64,000 nucleotides of DNA from Sipunculus nudus (lineage: Eukaryota; Annelida; Sipuncula; Golfingiida; Sipunculidae). The stretch spans positions 21,694,676 to 21,758,675 of the forward strand of contig CM049311.1 in the NCBI GenBank assembly GCA_026874595.1, given 5' to 3'. Shown here piece after piece: positions 45,432 through 57,754 of this stretch (position 1 is the stretch's first letter; each line of letters starts with the position of its first letter). Under the pieces are notes generated by a model that worked only from the letters and a program-made list of their open reading frames with translations, searched no databases and was not told the DNA's origin. The position numbers and the translations under genes were made by a program.

Positions 45432-48400
45432 ATTTGATAGTAAAACAAGGCCTACAGGCCTAATGCGAACCTGTGAAATGAGATTACACCAGGCATAATG
45501 CTTCAATGCTGGACCATTACTTTTCAAGAACATGTGTAACATGTATATGAACAATGCAAGTACAAAAACATAGAACAAGAAACAATTAAACAAACATCAC
45601 CGCTGAAATTCTGGCATGGGTGCACACAACACAAAAACTAGAATACGAGTAATCAACAGGCGCCTACGTGTATCCGCCAAAATCAGGATGGGACGGGTGA
45701 AGTGAGGCATGGATTGAGTGGCAAGGGGAAATAGAGTGAGGTGTGTTGCATAATAGCCTGGATGTCTGCAGCTGAAATGTGTATGTAGGTTGCGCCACCT
45801 GTCATAAAATGGTGGCAGGTGGCGGCACAAATTTTGTGTATGATTAAGAGCTATGTGAGATCTATACACATGCAAAATTTGAGGGGGATATGTAAAACAA
45901 GTCCTGAGATATAAGCCTGAATGTCTGCAGCGTATACATAAATGTAGGTGGCGCCACCTGCCACAAAATCCAGAAAGCTATCCAAGATGTATATCCCTGC
46001 AAAATTTTAGGCAGATATGTCAAACCACTGCCGAGATATAAGTGATTTTATCCCAAGGCAGATGAACAAAAGTACGCTGTGCAAAAATGGTGGCAGGTTG
46101 CGCCACCAGTTTTGCGTATGATGAAATGCTATGTGAGATCTATACACATGCAAAATTTCAGGGGATATGTCAAACCAGTCCTGAGATATAAGCCTGAATG
46201 TCTGCAGCATATACATAAATGTAGGTGGCGCCACCTGCCACAAAATCCAGAAAGCTATGCAAGATGTATAAACCTGCAAATTTTAGGCAGATATGTCAAA
46301 CCACTGCCGAGATATAAGTGATTTTATCCCACGGCAAACAAACAGACGGACGCTGTGCAAAAATGGTGGCAGGTGGCTCCACAAGTTTTGCGTATGATAA
46401 AGAGCTATGTGAGATCTATAAACATGCAACATTTTTGCCCCATCCGTCAAATGGTTCCCGAGATATGAGCCTGGATGTCTGCAGCTGAAATGTGTACGTA
46501 GGTTGCGACACCTACCACAAAATCCAGAAAGCTGTCCAAGTTGTATACATATGCAAAATTTTAGGCAGATAATTCAAACCACTACTTGTATATGAGTGAT
46601 TTTATCCCACAGCAGACAAACAGAAGGACGTTGTGCAAAAATGGTGGCAGGTGGCGGCACAAATTTTGTGTATGATTAAGAGCTACGTGAGATCTATACA
46701 CATGCAAAATTTCAGGGGGATATGTAAAACAAGTCCTGAGATATAAGCTAGCCTGAATGTCTGCAGCGTATACATAAATGTAGGTGGCGCCACCTGCCAC
46801 AAAATCCAGAAAGCTATCCAAGATGTATAAACCTGCAAAATTTAAGGCAGATATGTCAAACCACTGCCGAGATATAAGTGATTTTATCCAATGGCAAACA
46901 AACAGACGGACGCTGTGCAAAAATGGTTGCAGGTGGCGCCACAAGTTTTGCGTATGATAAAGAGCTATGTGAGATCTATATACATGCAAAATTTTTGCCC
47001 AATCGGTCAAACTGTTCCCGAGATATGAGCTTGGATGTCTGCAGCATAAATGTGAATGTAGGTGGCGCCACCTGTCATAAATCAAGAAAGCTGTCAAGGA
47101 TGTATACACATGCAAAATTTCAGGTGGATAAGTCCAACCAATGAAGAGATATGAGTAATTTTATCCCAAGGCAGATGAACAGATGGACGCTGTGCAAAAT
47201 TGGTTGCAGATGGCGGCACCATTTTTAGTGTATGTTATAAGGTTATCTAAGGGGTACATATGTACAAAATGTTTAGTCTGATTGGTCAAACGGTTCCAAG
47301 TATATGTGGGTTTATGTTTGGAAACAGACGTACAAATGGACGCAGGGCAGAGAGGTAAGCTCAGAGGTCAACCAAAAATGAGGGCACAGAAGTTCACATG
47401 TGACCCGATCATAATTCCTAATTTAAAAAAAATTTCTGCCCAGTGGTAACGGAGGAGTTCTCGGGAAACCTATGCGGCAGTGGCGGTCGCAGCGGCAGCG
47501 GCGTCCGACTGAAAACATAGTTTTCACAAAACTTTGTTTTGGCAGATACTATGATTGTAGCTGGCACCACCAGTCTTGTATAAAACGAAGAGATATATAC
47601 ATATGCCCAATGTTAGACTGATATGTCAAACCCCTCCTGTGAAATAAGCAGGGCCATTCACTGTGCAAAAATTATTGTAGGTGGCGCAGTCTTGTACACT
47701 TTAAAGCTACCCAATATGTATAAACATGCTAAATTTTACGCTGATGTATCAAATTCCTCTGTAGAAATAAGCAGGCGCATGCACTGCAAAAGTCAATGAA
47801 GGTGGCACCACCTGTCTTGCAAATGAGAATACCATCAAAGACGCATAGACAGGTCAAATATCAGGCCAATACATTAAACTTTCCCAGAGTTTGATGCACT
47901 GGGCTGACAAGGCTTAGGTGAGTAAGGTAGTTGCCTACGAGTTAATGCGACAAATTGCTGCCTCAAGCTACTGCACTGAGTGAACTCTTGACCTGCACCT
48001 TGCCAGACTGAGTGAACATTAGACCTGTACTTGGCTGCACTGAGAAAACCCTTGACCTGTTGCATCTCACACAATTGGCAGTCTGCCAAAGATATAAATA
48101 GAATGCAGCTACTGCACTGAGTGAACTCTTGACCTTTACCTGGCTGCACTTCTTCCAATCCAGGCAGTGTGACAAAACCATTTGTAGAGCTGACATCATC
48201 TTGGCTAATGGCCAACATCAAGGCACTGGCAATCTGCCATTGGTAAACCAAATGCTGCCATCTGTACACAAAAGTGGTCCCTACTTGAAATAACATTGAA
48301 ATTAATTTTCCCAATACAAAATGCTTTACAGCTGACTTTTTATAAAAAAAATCAGGAATACATGTAAAATTATTACAGATGCATACTGAATGCAAAATAA

Positions 48401-49720
48401 AAATACAGATATATCTCATTGATGGCAAATTCTTGAATTAAGTTAAGTAGGGATACCAATTATTTATAATCCATGTACAGTTGTATTTATATAGCCACGA
48501 AAAACTGTATATCCATGAATATCCCATTGCCTGGTATGATGAATAACTCAAATCATAAATCTAATTTTTTTAATAGCTTTTAAAAAATTTTCTTGTCAAT
48601 ATTTACCAAAAACCTGAAATCTAAATGTCTAGTGGCATGATGTAATAGATGCTGATAAACTGGTGCCAGGGTAGATGTAACAGCATCACACAGCTAACAT
48701 ATATGGTAAAATGACTCAATTCAATCTCCATAATTCAGCCAAAAAATCATTCATATGGAACCATTAATGACAATTATTATAAAAATTATTGTAGGGATTA
48801 TTCTTGTAAAATATTTAACAAACTGGCTTCAGTGGCAACAGTCGAAAACGTTTCGCAGGTTTACTCATATAGGAAGATACAGCAAACTGGCTAAGTTCAG
48901 CTTCCCGTAACAAGAAGCACTGAACCAAAACCACTTGAACAAACTTGAATTATCAACATCTGAGGATAATTAATGTGTGAGATTTAAGAAATTGGAGCCA
49001 CTGAACAAAAATGGGCTTTTATGGCATATGACTAAATTCAGCTTCCCATAACATAGCCAAAAGTCACTGAACAGAGACCATTGGACCAAATTTCAGAAAG
49101 TCCTAACCTAGGATCATTTCTGTGCGATATTAAACATTTTGGCCATGTGGTTTCAGAGAAGAAGTTTTTTTGTAGCCCTGAGTGTGATACAGGCACTGAT
49201 GACCCCGTACAAAAAACCGATGCAGGTGGCGCCACCAATACCTCATTTTCAGATATGACCAATGTGACCAACGTTGGGATAAAATTTGGTGATGATAGCT
49301 CCAGCCATTTCTGAGATTTAAATCTTAATATGCTTTTTTGGACAGATGACAAAGTTCAACCTCCTGTAACTCGGCCAAAAATCTCCAGACTGGAACCATT
49401 CGAACAAACTTGAGTGAGACTGTTCCAGGGATCTTTTCTGTGAAATATAGGACAATATGGCTGGACAGTTTCGGAGAAGAAGATTTTTAAAGCTTTTTTA
49501 GCTTTTTCCCTTTAAAATTAAGAAAAAGTAGTTAGAAAAAAATAAACAAAATCCGATATAGTTTTTTGGATGAATGATTATTTGCAAAATATTTGGTGAT
49601 GCTAGCTCCTGCCGTTTTTGAGATAGCTTTGGTTAACGTACAGACGACGCACGACGTACGACGCACGACACACGATGGACAACGGACGACGCCGCACCAT
49701 CGCATAAGCTCACAGGTTCG
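45432..49720. mobile_element. Large GGTGGCGCCACC element, copy 1
   Basis: Left-end text AACAAGGCCTACAGGCCTAA and about 4.2 kb of following sequence recur at 53506-57140. Internal order: a single-copy left part; an array of ~135-bp alternating units (about 275-bp dimers, 45780-47280), each with AGGTGGCGCCACC or a near variant and CGCTGTGCAAAAATGG or GAGATATAAG words; the CGGCGGCGTCCG plus GTTTTGGCAGATAC hairpin module (47455-47555); a second tandem region; a unique-looking part; and a GGACGAC-rich end (about 49640-49700). No transposase or replicase was found. Long frames over the array (for instance 177 codons on the minus strand at 46582-47115) follow from its composition. Probably non-autonomous; its class is unproven. 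Confidence 0.7.
45780..47280. repeat. GGCGCC dimer tandem array, copy 1
   Basis: Two alternating units. One has GCCACAAAATCCAGAAAGCT ... ATATAAGTGATTTTATCCCA. The other has TTTTGCGTATGATAAAGAGC ... GAGATATAAGCCTGAATG. The junctions carry the 12-bp palindrome GGTGGCGCCACC or a variant. About 5-6 dimers are present, against about 3 in the second element (53820-54650). Confidence 0.85.
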
Positions 49721-50640
49721 CTAAAAAATGAAAATTATTCGTAAAAATAAGAAAAATACATGTGGCGCCACCACTTTTCTTGAACTGACAAACCAAGTCA
49801 AGGTCAATATCCAAGGCAAGATTCATGACAATCCAGGCATTAATTATCAAGATACTGAAGGTTTTGAATCACATGTTTGATTATACGGAGGCGGGGGGGG
49901 GGGGGGGGGGTTACTTACAAGCTTCATAGCCTGACGGCCTGACTGAATTGGGACAAAGTGCCATGACTTACAGACAGCTGAGCCAAAGAAACAAGGGACC
50001 CATGGGTGAAAGTGCTCAGCCGATTTTTTTTAAATTCTAGCAAAAGATAAGATGAAATGGCCGTGCTATTTGGTGATAATCAAGTACTAAATGTAGGATT
50101 GTAAAATTAATACTCTGACAAAATTACCGGATAGATGGACAGAAATACTGATCACTTTATTTCACTTTCTGCAATAATGGGCAATAATGCTTTTTAAGTT
50201 CATATTAAATCCTATTTTTTCAGAATATTCATTTGGGCAGGAAATGTTTTATTTAAAGAATATTTGTTTTAATTTCACAAAATAAAAAATCTGAAATATA
50301 AATTCATTAAGAATTATTTACATCATCATTTATCTTTAGTTTGGCTCATGTCATGTAACTTTAGCATACACATTTTATTTTTCAATCATTTAAATACTGA
50401 ATTTAAAAGAAAACTTAATGTGGTCGGACAATGGTCCTCAGAGGGCCCCGCGTTTCTGCTAGTGCTGGACTGGTTTACATATTGGTGAAAAATTAAGTTA
50501 AATTTGAATATGCATGAGGGAAAAAATCATTCTGGACTAAATGATATTAAAGAAGATATGACTGGAATAATGTTTGCTATAGAAAATCACCGAATGTAGT
50601 CTGTTAGCCATATTTGATTTTGAATTCAATAGGTCTGGAG
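49721..50640. other. Spacer between repeat elements
   Basis: AT-rich with a G run (49893-49910) and a lone GTGGCGCCACC near 49762. The 50090-50170 part (GGATAGATGGACAGAAATACTG) resembles repeat termini. No gene seen. Confidence 0.45.
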
Positions 50641-52735
50641 CCCTCATAGGCACCAATGTCCCTGTGAAATTGGATAAGCTGCATTAGGTTTTTGTTGAGT
50701 TATCGCGTGCGAAAGAAAATCAGCGATTTGGCTGTGGCGGCCATATTTGAATTCCGACAGGTCTGTTATTCAACAGGTCTGGAGCCCTCACAGGTACCAA
50801 CCATCCCTGTGAATTTGGGAAAAAGCTACAGTATGTTGTTGTTGAGTTACTGCGCGCGAAAGAAAATCAGCGACCGGGCTGTGGCGGCCATATTGGAATT
50901 CCGACAGGTCTGTTATTTGATAGGTCTGGAGCCCTCATAGGTGCCAATCATCCCTGTGAATTTCGGAAAGCTGCAGAATGTTGTTGAGTTATTGCGTGCG
51001 AAAGAAAATCAGCGATTTGGCTGTGGCGGCCATATTTGAACTCCGACAAGTCTGTTATTCGATAGGTCTGGAGCCCTTATAGGTATTAATCATTCCTGTG
51101 AATTTGGGAAGGCTACAGTAGATTGTTGTTGAGTTACTGCGCGCGAAAGAAAATCAGCGACCGGGCTGTGGCGGCCATATTGGAATTCCGACAGGTCTGT
51201 TATTTGACAGGTCTGGAGCCCTCATAGGTGCCAATCATCCCTGTGAATTTCGGAAAGCTGCAGAATGTTGTTGAGGTATTGCGTTCGAAAGAAAATCAGC
51301 GATTGGACTGTGGCGACCATATTTGAATCCCAACAAGTCTGTAATTCAATAGGTCTGGAGCCCTTATAGGTACCAATCATCCCTGTTAATTTGGGAAAGC
51401 TGCATAGGTTTTTGTTGAGTTATCGCGTGCGAAAGAAAATCAGCGATTTGGCTGTGGCGGCCATATTTGAATTCCGACAGGTCTGTAATTCAACAGGTCT
51501 GGAGCCCTCACAGGTACCAACCATCCCTGTGAATTTGGGAAAGCTACAGTATGTTGTTGTTGAGTTACTGCGCGCGAAAGAAAATCAGCGACCGGGCTGT
51601 GGCGGCCATATTGGAATTCCGACAAGTCTGTTATTCAATAGGTCTGGAGCCCTTATAGGTATTAATCATTCCTGTGAATTTGGGAAGGCTACAGTAGATT
51701 GTTGTTGAGATACTGCGCGCGAAAGAAAATCAGCGACCGGGCTGTGGCGGCCATATTGGAATTCCGACAGGTCTGTTATTTGACAGGTCTTGAGCCCTCA
51801 TAGGTGCCAATCATCCCTGTGAATTTCGGAAAGCTGCAGAATGTTGTTGAGTTATTGCGTTCGAAAGAAAATCAGCGATTGGACTGTGGCGACCATATTT
51901 GAATCCCAACAAGTCTGTAATTCAATAGGTCTGGAGCCCTAATAGGTACCAATCATCCCTGTTAATTTGGGAAAGCTGCATAGGTTTTTGTTGAGTTATC
52001 GCGTGCGAAAGAAAATCAGCGATTTGGCTGTGGCGGCCATATTTGAATTCCGACAGGTCTGTAATTCAACAGGTCTGGAGCCTCACAGGTACCAACCATC
52101 CCTGTGAATTTGGGAAAGCTACAGTATGTTGTTGTTGAGTTACTGCGCGCGAAAGAAAATCAGCGACCGGGCTGTGGCGGCCATATTGGAATTCCGACAG
52201 GTCTGTTATTTGACAGGTCTGGAGCCCTCATAGGTGCCAATCATCCCTGTGAATTTCGGAAAGCTGCAGAATGTTGTTGAGTTATTGCGTGCGAAAGAAA
52301 ATCAGCGATTTGGCTGTGGCGGCCATTTTTGAATTCCGACAAGTCTGTTATTCGATAGGTCTGGAGCCCATATAGGTATTAATCATTCCTGTGAATTTGG
52401 GAAGGCTACAGTAGATTGTTGTTGAGTTACTGCGCGCGAAAGAAAATCAGCGACCGGGCTGTGGCGGCCATATTGGAATTCCGACAGGTCTGTTATTTGA
52501 CAGGTCTTGAGCCCTCATAGGTGCCAATCATCCCTGTGAATTTCGGAAAGCTGCAGAATGTTGTTGAGTTATTGCGTTCGAAAGAAAATCAGCGATTGGA
52601 CAGTGGCGACCATATTTGAATTCCAACAAGTCTGTAATTCAACAGGTCTGGAGCCCTTATAGGTACCAATCATCCCTGTTAATTTGGGAAAGCTGAAGTA
52701 TGTTGTTGTTGAGTTATCGCGCGCGAAAGAAAGTG
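50640..52735. repeat. ~144-bp satellite with five-monomer higher-order repeat
   Basis: Fourteen monomers, each with GAAAGAAAATCAGCG at 50711, 50858, 51000, 51145, 51287, 51431, 51576, 51721, 51863, 52007, 52151, 52293, 52438 and 52580, and a fifteenth partial at 52725. Three types: GATTTGGCTGTGGCGGCC (A), GACCGGGCTGTGGCGGCC (B) and GATTGGACTGTGGCGACC (C; the last copy has GGACAGTGG). The order is A B A B C, A B B C, A B A B C, so the higher-order unit is about 720 bp (720, 576, 718), with one A missing from the middle unit. Frames of 80-105 codons over it are by-products. Confidence 0.93.
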
Positions 52736-52805
52736 TCACTGACGGAAGGACGGACTGACACGGTGATCACTATAGGGCACCGCTTGTCAAGCGGGGCCCT
52801 AATTA
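52736..52805. other. Helitron-like 3' terminus of the satellite element
   Basis: After GGAAGGACGGACTGACACGG comes CACTATAGGGCACCGCTTGT, which folds with CAAGCGGGGCCCT: AGGGCACCGCTT pairs with AAGCGGGGCCCT with one mismatch. It ends CTAA followed by T. A hairpin directly before CTRR and insertion at A/T is the Helitron signature, but here the spacing between hairpin and CTAA is very short. Helentron/HINE-type elements with internal tandem repeats are the closest known class (inference). Confidence 0.5.
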
Positions 52806-53505
52806 GTATATAAAGATAAATCACTAAAAAATCATATTCCGACGACATGGCATCTTCTTGAGTATACCTTGGATCACAATTCCAAAAACGTTTTGCATTG
52901 GAGTTTTCAGTTTAATGTATATGCTTTATTTTTCTAACTAAAATTAAAGATTAAGTACAACTTAATAAACTAGACTACCAGCAAAAGCTGACAAAGCCCT
53001 CAGCCAAAAGAACTATGTTTATCGGTGGTAACAGTTACAAGTATGAAATATTTGTTCTCACATGGGTGTATATATATGTAAATTTGTTTCTTCAAGTTAT
53101 AAATTTAAACTACAGAGGTATGTGGTTCCTTTGCAAGTCTAGAACCCACAAACTCAAGCAGCACTTCGAGATCATCAAGGCAATTGACTATACCATGTTT
53201 CATAACAATCCACCCAGCGGTTCCTGAAAAATAAGCTCTCTGACCCTGAAAAGTAGGCCAAGGTCACCCACCTTCAAACTTAATCGAGATTTTGTTGATT
53301 TGCATCAGCAATGAAGAAATGAAGTTCCTGTGTTGAATACTTTGATAAAAATTTATTAAAAATCAGAAATTGTAGGTGGCTCCCCCAAACTTGTGCAGCA
53401 GGTACAAACCATCAATCCCAATGATCATGGTGCGTTTTGTGAAAATCCACCCACTGGTTCCTGAGAAATAAGCTTCTAAGTGTTTTTTATCAGCTCTTAA
53501 ACGTA
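52806..53505. other. Non-coding spacer
   Basis: No gene. Contains repeat-like words (TCTCTGACCCTGAAAAGTAGG, GAAAATCCACCCACTGGTTCC) that recall the GACCTT repeats. Confidence 0.4.
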
Positions 53506-56500
53506 GAACAAGGCCTACAGGCCTAATGCGAACCTGTGCAATGAGATTACACCAGGTATAATGCTTCAATGCTGGACCATTACTTTTCAAGAACATGTGT
53601 AACATGTATATGAACAATGCAAGTACTAAACACTTAGAACAAGAAACAATTAAACAAACATCACTGCTGAAATTCTGGCATGGGTGCACACAATACAAAA
53701 ACTAGAATACGAGTTATCAACAAGCGACTACGTGTATCCGCCAAAATCAGGGTGGGACGGGTGAAGTGAGGCATGGATTGAGTGGCAAGGGGAAATAGAG
53801 TGAGGTGTGTTGCATAATAGCCTGGATGTCTGCAGCTGAAATGTGTATGCAGGTATGTAGGTTGTGCCACCTACCACAAAACCAAAAAGCTGTCCAAGTT
53901 GTATACAAATGCAAAATTTTAGGCAGATAATTCAAACCACTACAATATGAGTGATTTTATTCCCACAGCAGACAAACAGAAGGACGCTGTGCAAAAATGG
54001 TGGCAGGTGGCGCCACCAAATTTTGTGTATGATTAAGAGCTATGTGAGATCTATACACATGTTAAAATTTCAGGGGGATATGTCAAACCAGTCCTGAGAT
54101 ATAAGCCTGAATGTCTGCAGCGTATACATAAATGTAGGTGGCGCCACCTGCCACAAAACCAGAAAGCTGTCCAAGTTGTATACATATGCAAAATTTAAGG
54201 CAGATAAGTGAAAGCACTGCCGAGATATGATTAATTTTATCCCAAGGCAGATGAACAAATGGACGCTGTGCAAAAATGGTTGCAGGTGGCGCCACCTTTT
54301 TTGCGTCTGATAAAGAGCTATGGGAGATCTATACACAGGCAAAATTTTGGCCAATCTGGTCAAACGGTTCCCGAGATATGAGCTTGGATGTCTGAAGCTT
54401 AAACGTGAATATAGTAGGTGTCATAAAATCAAGAAAGCTGTCCAGGATGTATACTCATGGAAAATTTCAGATGGATAAGTCCAACTTATGCAGAGATATG
54501 AGTGATTTTATCCCAAGTCAGATGAACAGATGGACGAAGTGCAAAAATGGTAGCAGGTGGCACCACCATTTTGAGTGTATGTTATAAAGCTATCCAAGGG
54601 GTACATATGTACAAAATTTTTAGCCTGATCGGTCAAACGGTTCCCGAGATATGTGGTTTTTTTGTTTGGAAACAGACGCACAAATGGACGCGGGGCAGAG
54701 AGGAACCAAAAATGAGGTCAACCAAAAATGAGGGCGCAGCAGTTCACATGTGACCAGATCATTATTCCGAATTTTAAAAAAATTCTGCCCAGTGGTAACG
54801 GAGGAGTTCTTGGGAAACCTATGCGGCAGTGGCGGTCGCAGCGGCAGCGGCGTCCGACTGAAAACATAGTATCCAAAAAACTCTGTTTTGGCGGATACAA
54901 TGATTGCAGCTGGCACCACCAGTCTTGTCTACAACGAAGAGATATATACATATGCCCAATGTCAGACTGATATTGCAGACCCCTCCTGTGAAATAAGCAG
55001 GGCCATTCACTGTGCAAAAATTATTGTAGGTGGCGCCACCAGTCTTGTACACTATAAAGCCATCTGATATGTATATACATGCCCAATTTTACGCTGATGT
55101 ATCAAATTCCTCTGTAGAAATAAGCAGGCGAATACATTGCAAAAGTCAATGTAGGTGGCACCACCTGTCCTGTAAATGAGAATGCCATCAAAGACGCATA
55201 GACAGGTCAAAATATCAGGCCAATACATCAAACTTCCCCAGAGTTTGATGCACTGGGCTGACGAGGCTTAGGTGAGTAAGGCAGTTGCCTACGAGTGAAC
55301 TGTGACAAATTGCTGCCTCAAGCTATTGAACTAAGTGAACTCTTGATCTGCACCTGGCTAGACTGAGTGAACTTTTGACCTGTACTTGGCTGCACTGAGG
55401 AAACCCTTGACCTGTTGCATAATCTGACACAGCTGGTAGTCTGCCAAAGCTATAAATAGATCCAGGCTGAACTTTGGTGCCAAATCTGATGCAGTGAGCA
55501 GTCTGCCATAGCTGTAAACAGAATGTGGCTACTGCACTGAATGAACTCCTGACCTATATCTGCACTTCTTCCAATCTAGGCAGTGTGACAAAACCATTTG
55601 TAGAGCTGACATCATCCTGGCTAATGGCCAACAGCAAGGCACTGGCAATCTGCCAATGGTAAACCAAGTGCTGGAATCTGTACATAAAAGTGGTCCCTAC
55701 TTGAAATAACTTTGAATTTAATTTTCCCAATACAAAATGCTTTACAGCTGACTTTTTATTAAAAAAAATCAGGAATACATTTAAAATTATTACAGATGCA
55801 TACTGAATGCAAACTTAAAATACAGATATATCTCATTGATGACAAATTCTTAAATTAAGTTGAGTAGGGATACCAATAATTTTTAATTCATGTACAGTTG
55901 TATTTATATAGCCACAGCGAGCTGAATATCCACGAATATCCCACTGCCTGGTATGATGAATAACTTAAATCATAAATCTAATTTTTTTTTTAAAACTTAA
56001 AAAAAAACTTTCTTGCCAACGTTATCCAAAGATAACCTGAAATCTAAATGTCTAGTGGCATGATGTAATAGATGCTGATAAACTAGTGCCAGGCTAGATG
56101 TAACAGCATCACACAGCTAACATATATGGTAAAATGACTCAATTCAATCTCCATGATTCAGCCAAAAATCATTCATGTGGAATCATTGATGACAATTATT
56201 AAAAGAATTATTTTTGGGATTATCTTGTAAAATATCTAACAAACTGGCTTCAGTGGCAACAGTTTAAACACGTTTCGCAGGTTTACTCCTCATATAGGAA
56301 GATACAGGAAACTGGCTAAGTTCAGCTTCCCGTAACCCAGCCAAAAACACTGAACCAAAACCACTTGAACAAACTTGAATTATCAACATCTGAGGATAAT
56401 TAATGTGTGACCATAATGAATTTGGCTCAGTTCTTTTTTAGAAGATCTTTGTAGCAGCTGAGCTTTAATGGGCTGTTATGGCATATGACTTAATTAAACT

Positions 56501-57140
56501 TCCCATAACTCGGCCAAAAGTCACTGAACAGAGACCTTTTGAACATACTTCAGAAAGCACTACCCTAGGATCATTTCTGTGCGATATTAAACAATTTGGC
56601 CACATGGTTTCAGAGAAGAAGTTCTTTTGTAGCTCTCAGTGTGATACGGGCACTGATGACCCCGTACAAAAACGGCAGATGCAGGTGGCGCCACCATTAC
56701 CTTGATTTCAGATATGACTCAGGTGACCAACATTTGCATAAAATTTGGTGATGATAACTCAGCCGTTTCTGATATTGTAAATTTAGTATGCTTTTTTTAT
56801 CGATGACTAAGTCCCACTTCCTGTAATTCGGTAAAAAATCACCGAACTGGAACCATTTGAACATACTTGAGATTGTTTCTGTGATTATTTCTGTGAAATA
56901 TTGGACAATTTGGCTGGACAGTTTTTGAGAAGGTTTTTAAAGGTTTTAAAGCTTTTTCCCTATACAATCGAAGTTAATGCAGATACCTAAAAAATAAGTT
57001 CAATCTGATATAGTTTGACACGTGACGGATTTGTACAAGCAATTTAGAGCGGTTAGCTCCGATGGTTTCTGCGATAGCATGGGTAAACGTACGGACGAAG
57101 ATGGACGGCGGACGGACAAAGCTGCGCCATTGCAGAAGGT
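53506..57140. mobile_element. Large GGTGGCGCCACC element, copy 2
   Basis: The same order as 45432-49720 with a shorter dimer array (53820-54650) and the hairpin module at 54795-54900 (GTATCCAAAAAACTCTGTTT then TGGCGGATAC). Shared single-copy anchors include TGCACTGGGCTGAC (47895 / 55249), ATGTCTAGTGGCATGATGTA (48625 / 56048) and TTCTGTGCGATATTAAACA (49119 / 56575). Frames seen over copy 1 (e.g. a 184-codon minus frame at 47874-48428) are not kept here, which argues against a conserved protein. Confidence 0.7.
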
Positions 57141-57259
57141 CCGCTAATAAACCAATTGTTTAATACAGTGTAGAAATATACCCGAATTCCATATATTTTG
57201 GTTGAGAAAAAATTATTGAAAGATACTTGTTTGATAAAAAACATTTATTCACATAACAT

Positions 57260-57445
57260 AATTGATCCATAGAGTGTACACATTCCATGGTTTAGCCATT
57301 CTATATTCTATCCTTTCTATATTTTATGGCTTGAATCGTCGAAAGAACACATTCTATGACTTTACACATGGAATGTACACATTCTATAACCTTTATCCAT
57401 TAAAAATGTATACATTCCATGGTTTGCCCATGGAATGTATACATT
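57260..57445. repeat. ATTCCATGG palindromic repeats
   Basis: GTACACATTCCATGG / CATGGAATGTACAC / GTATACATTCCATGG words recur in both orientations. A perfect hairpin has 15-bp arms at 57408-57422 and 57428-57442 with loop TTTGC. Confidence 0.85.
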
Positions 57446-57537
57446 CTACAGTAAGGTAAAATCTTTACGACACGTATATGTATATAAATATAAATACGTG
57501 CTTTTATGTATGTATGCATTCGCAGAATAGGTATGTA

Positions 57538-57540
<3 letters not shown>

Positions 57541-57586
<46 letters not shown>

Positions 57587-57662
57587 GGGGTGTTTGTTTT
57601 TATGTACCTGTGCTTGACAGTTTAGGATATTAATGCATATATATATACACACACACACACAC
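57541..57662. repeat. AT and AC microsatellites
   Basis: AT tract about 57541-57583, then G(6), and AC tract about 57643-57662. No gene seen between the surrounding repeats. Confidence 0.9.
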
Positions 57663-57754
57663 GAGCGTGTCTGTGTGTTTATACAAACACCAGCCTTTGG
57701 ACTTGGCTGTGTAATATAAAGCAACAAGACTTTTCATGTTATTTTATGTGTGGT

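Noticed and set aside
46582-47115. 177-codon minus-strand frame
   Set aside because: It lies wholly in the GGCGCC tandem array and is not kept in copies 2 and 3.
47874-48428. 184-codon minus-strand frame with repeated EFTQCSS words
   Set aside because: It follows a local tandem repeat in the large element; copy 2 has no matching long frame.
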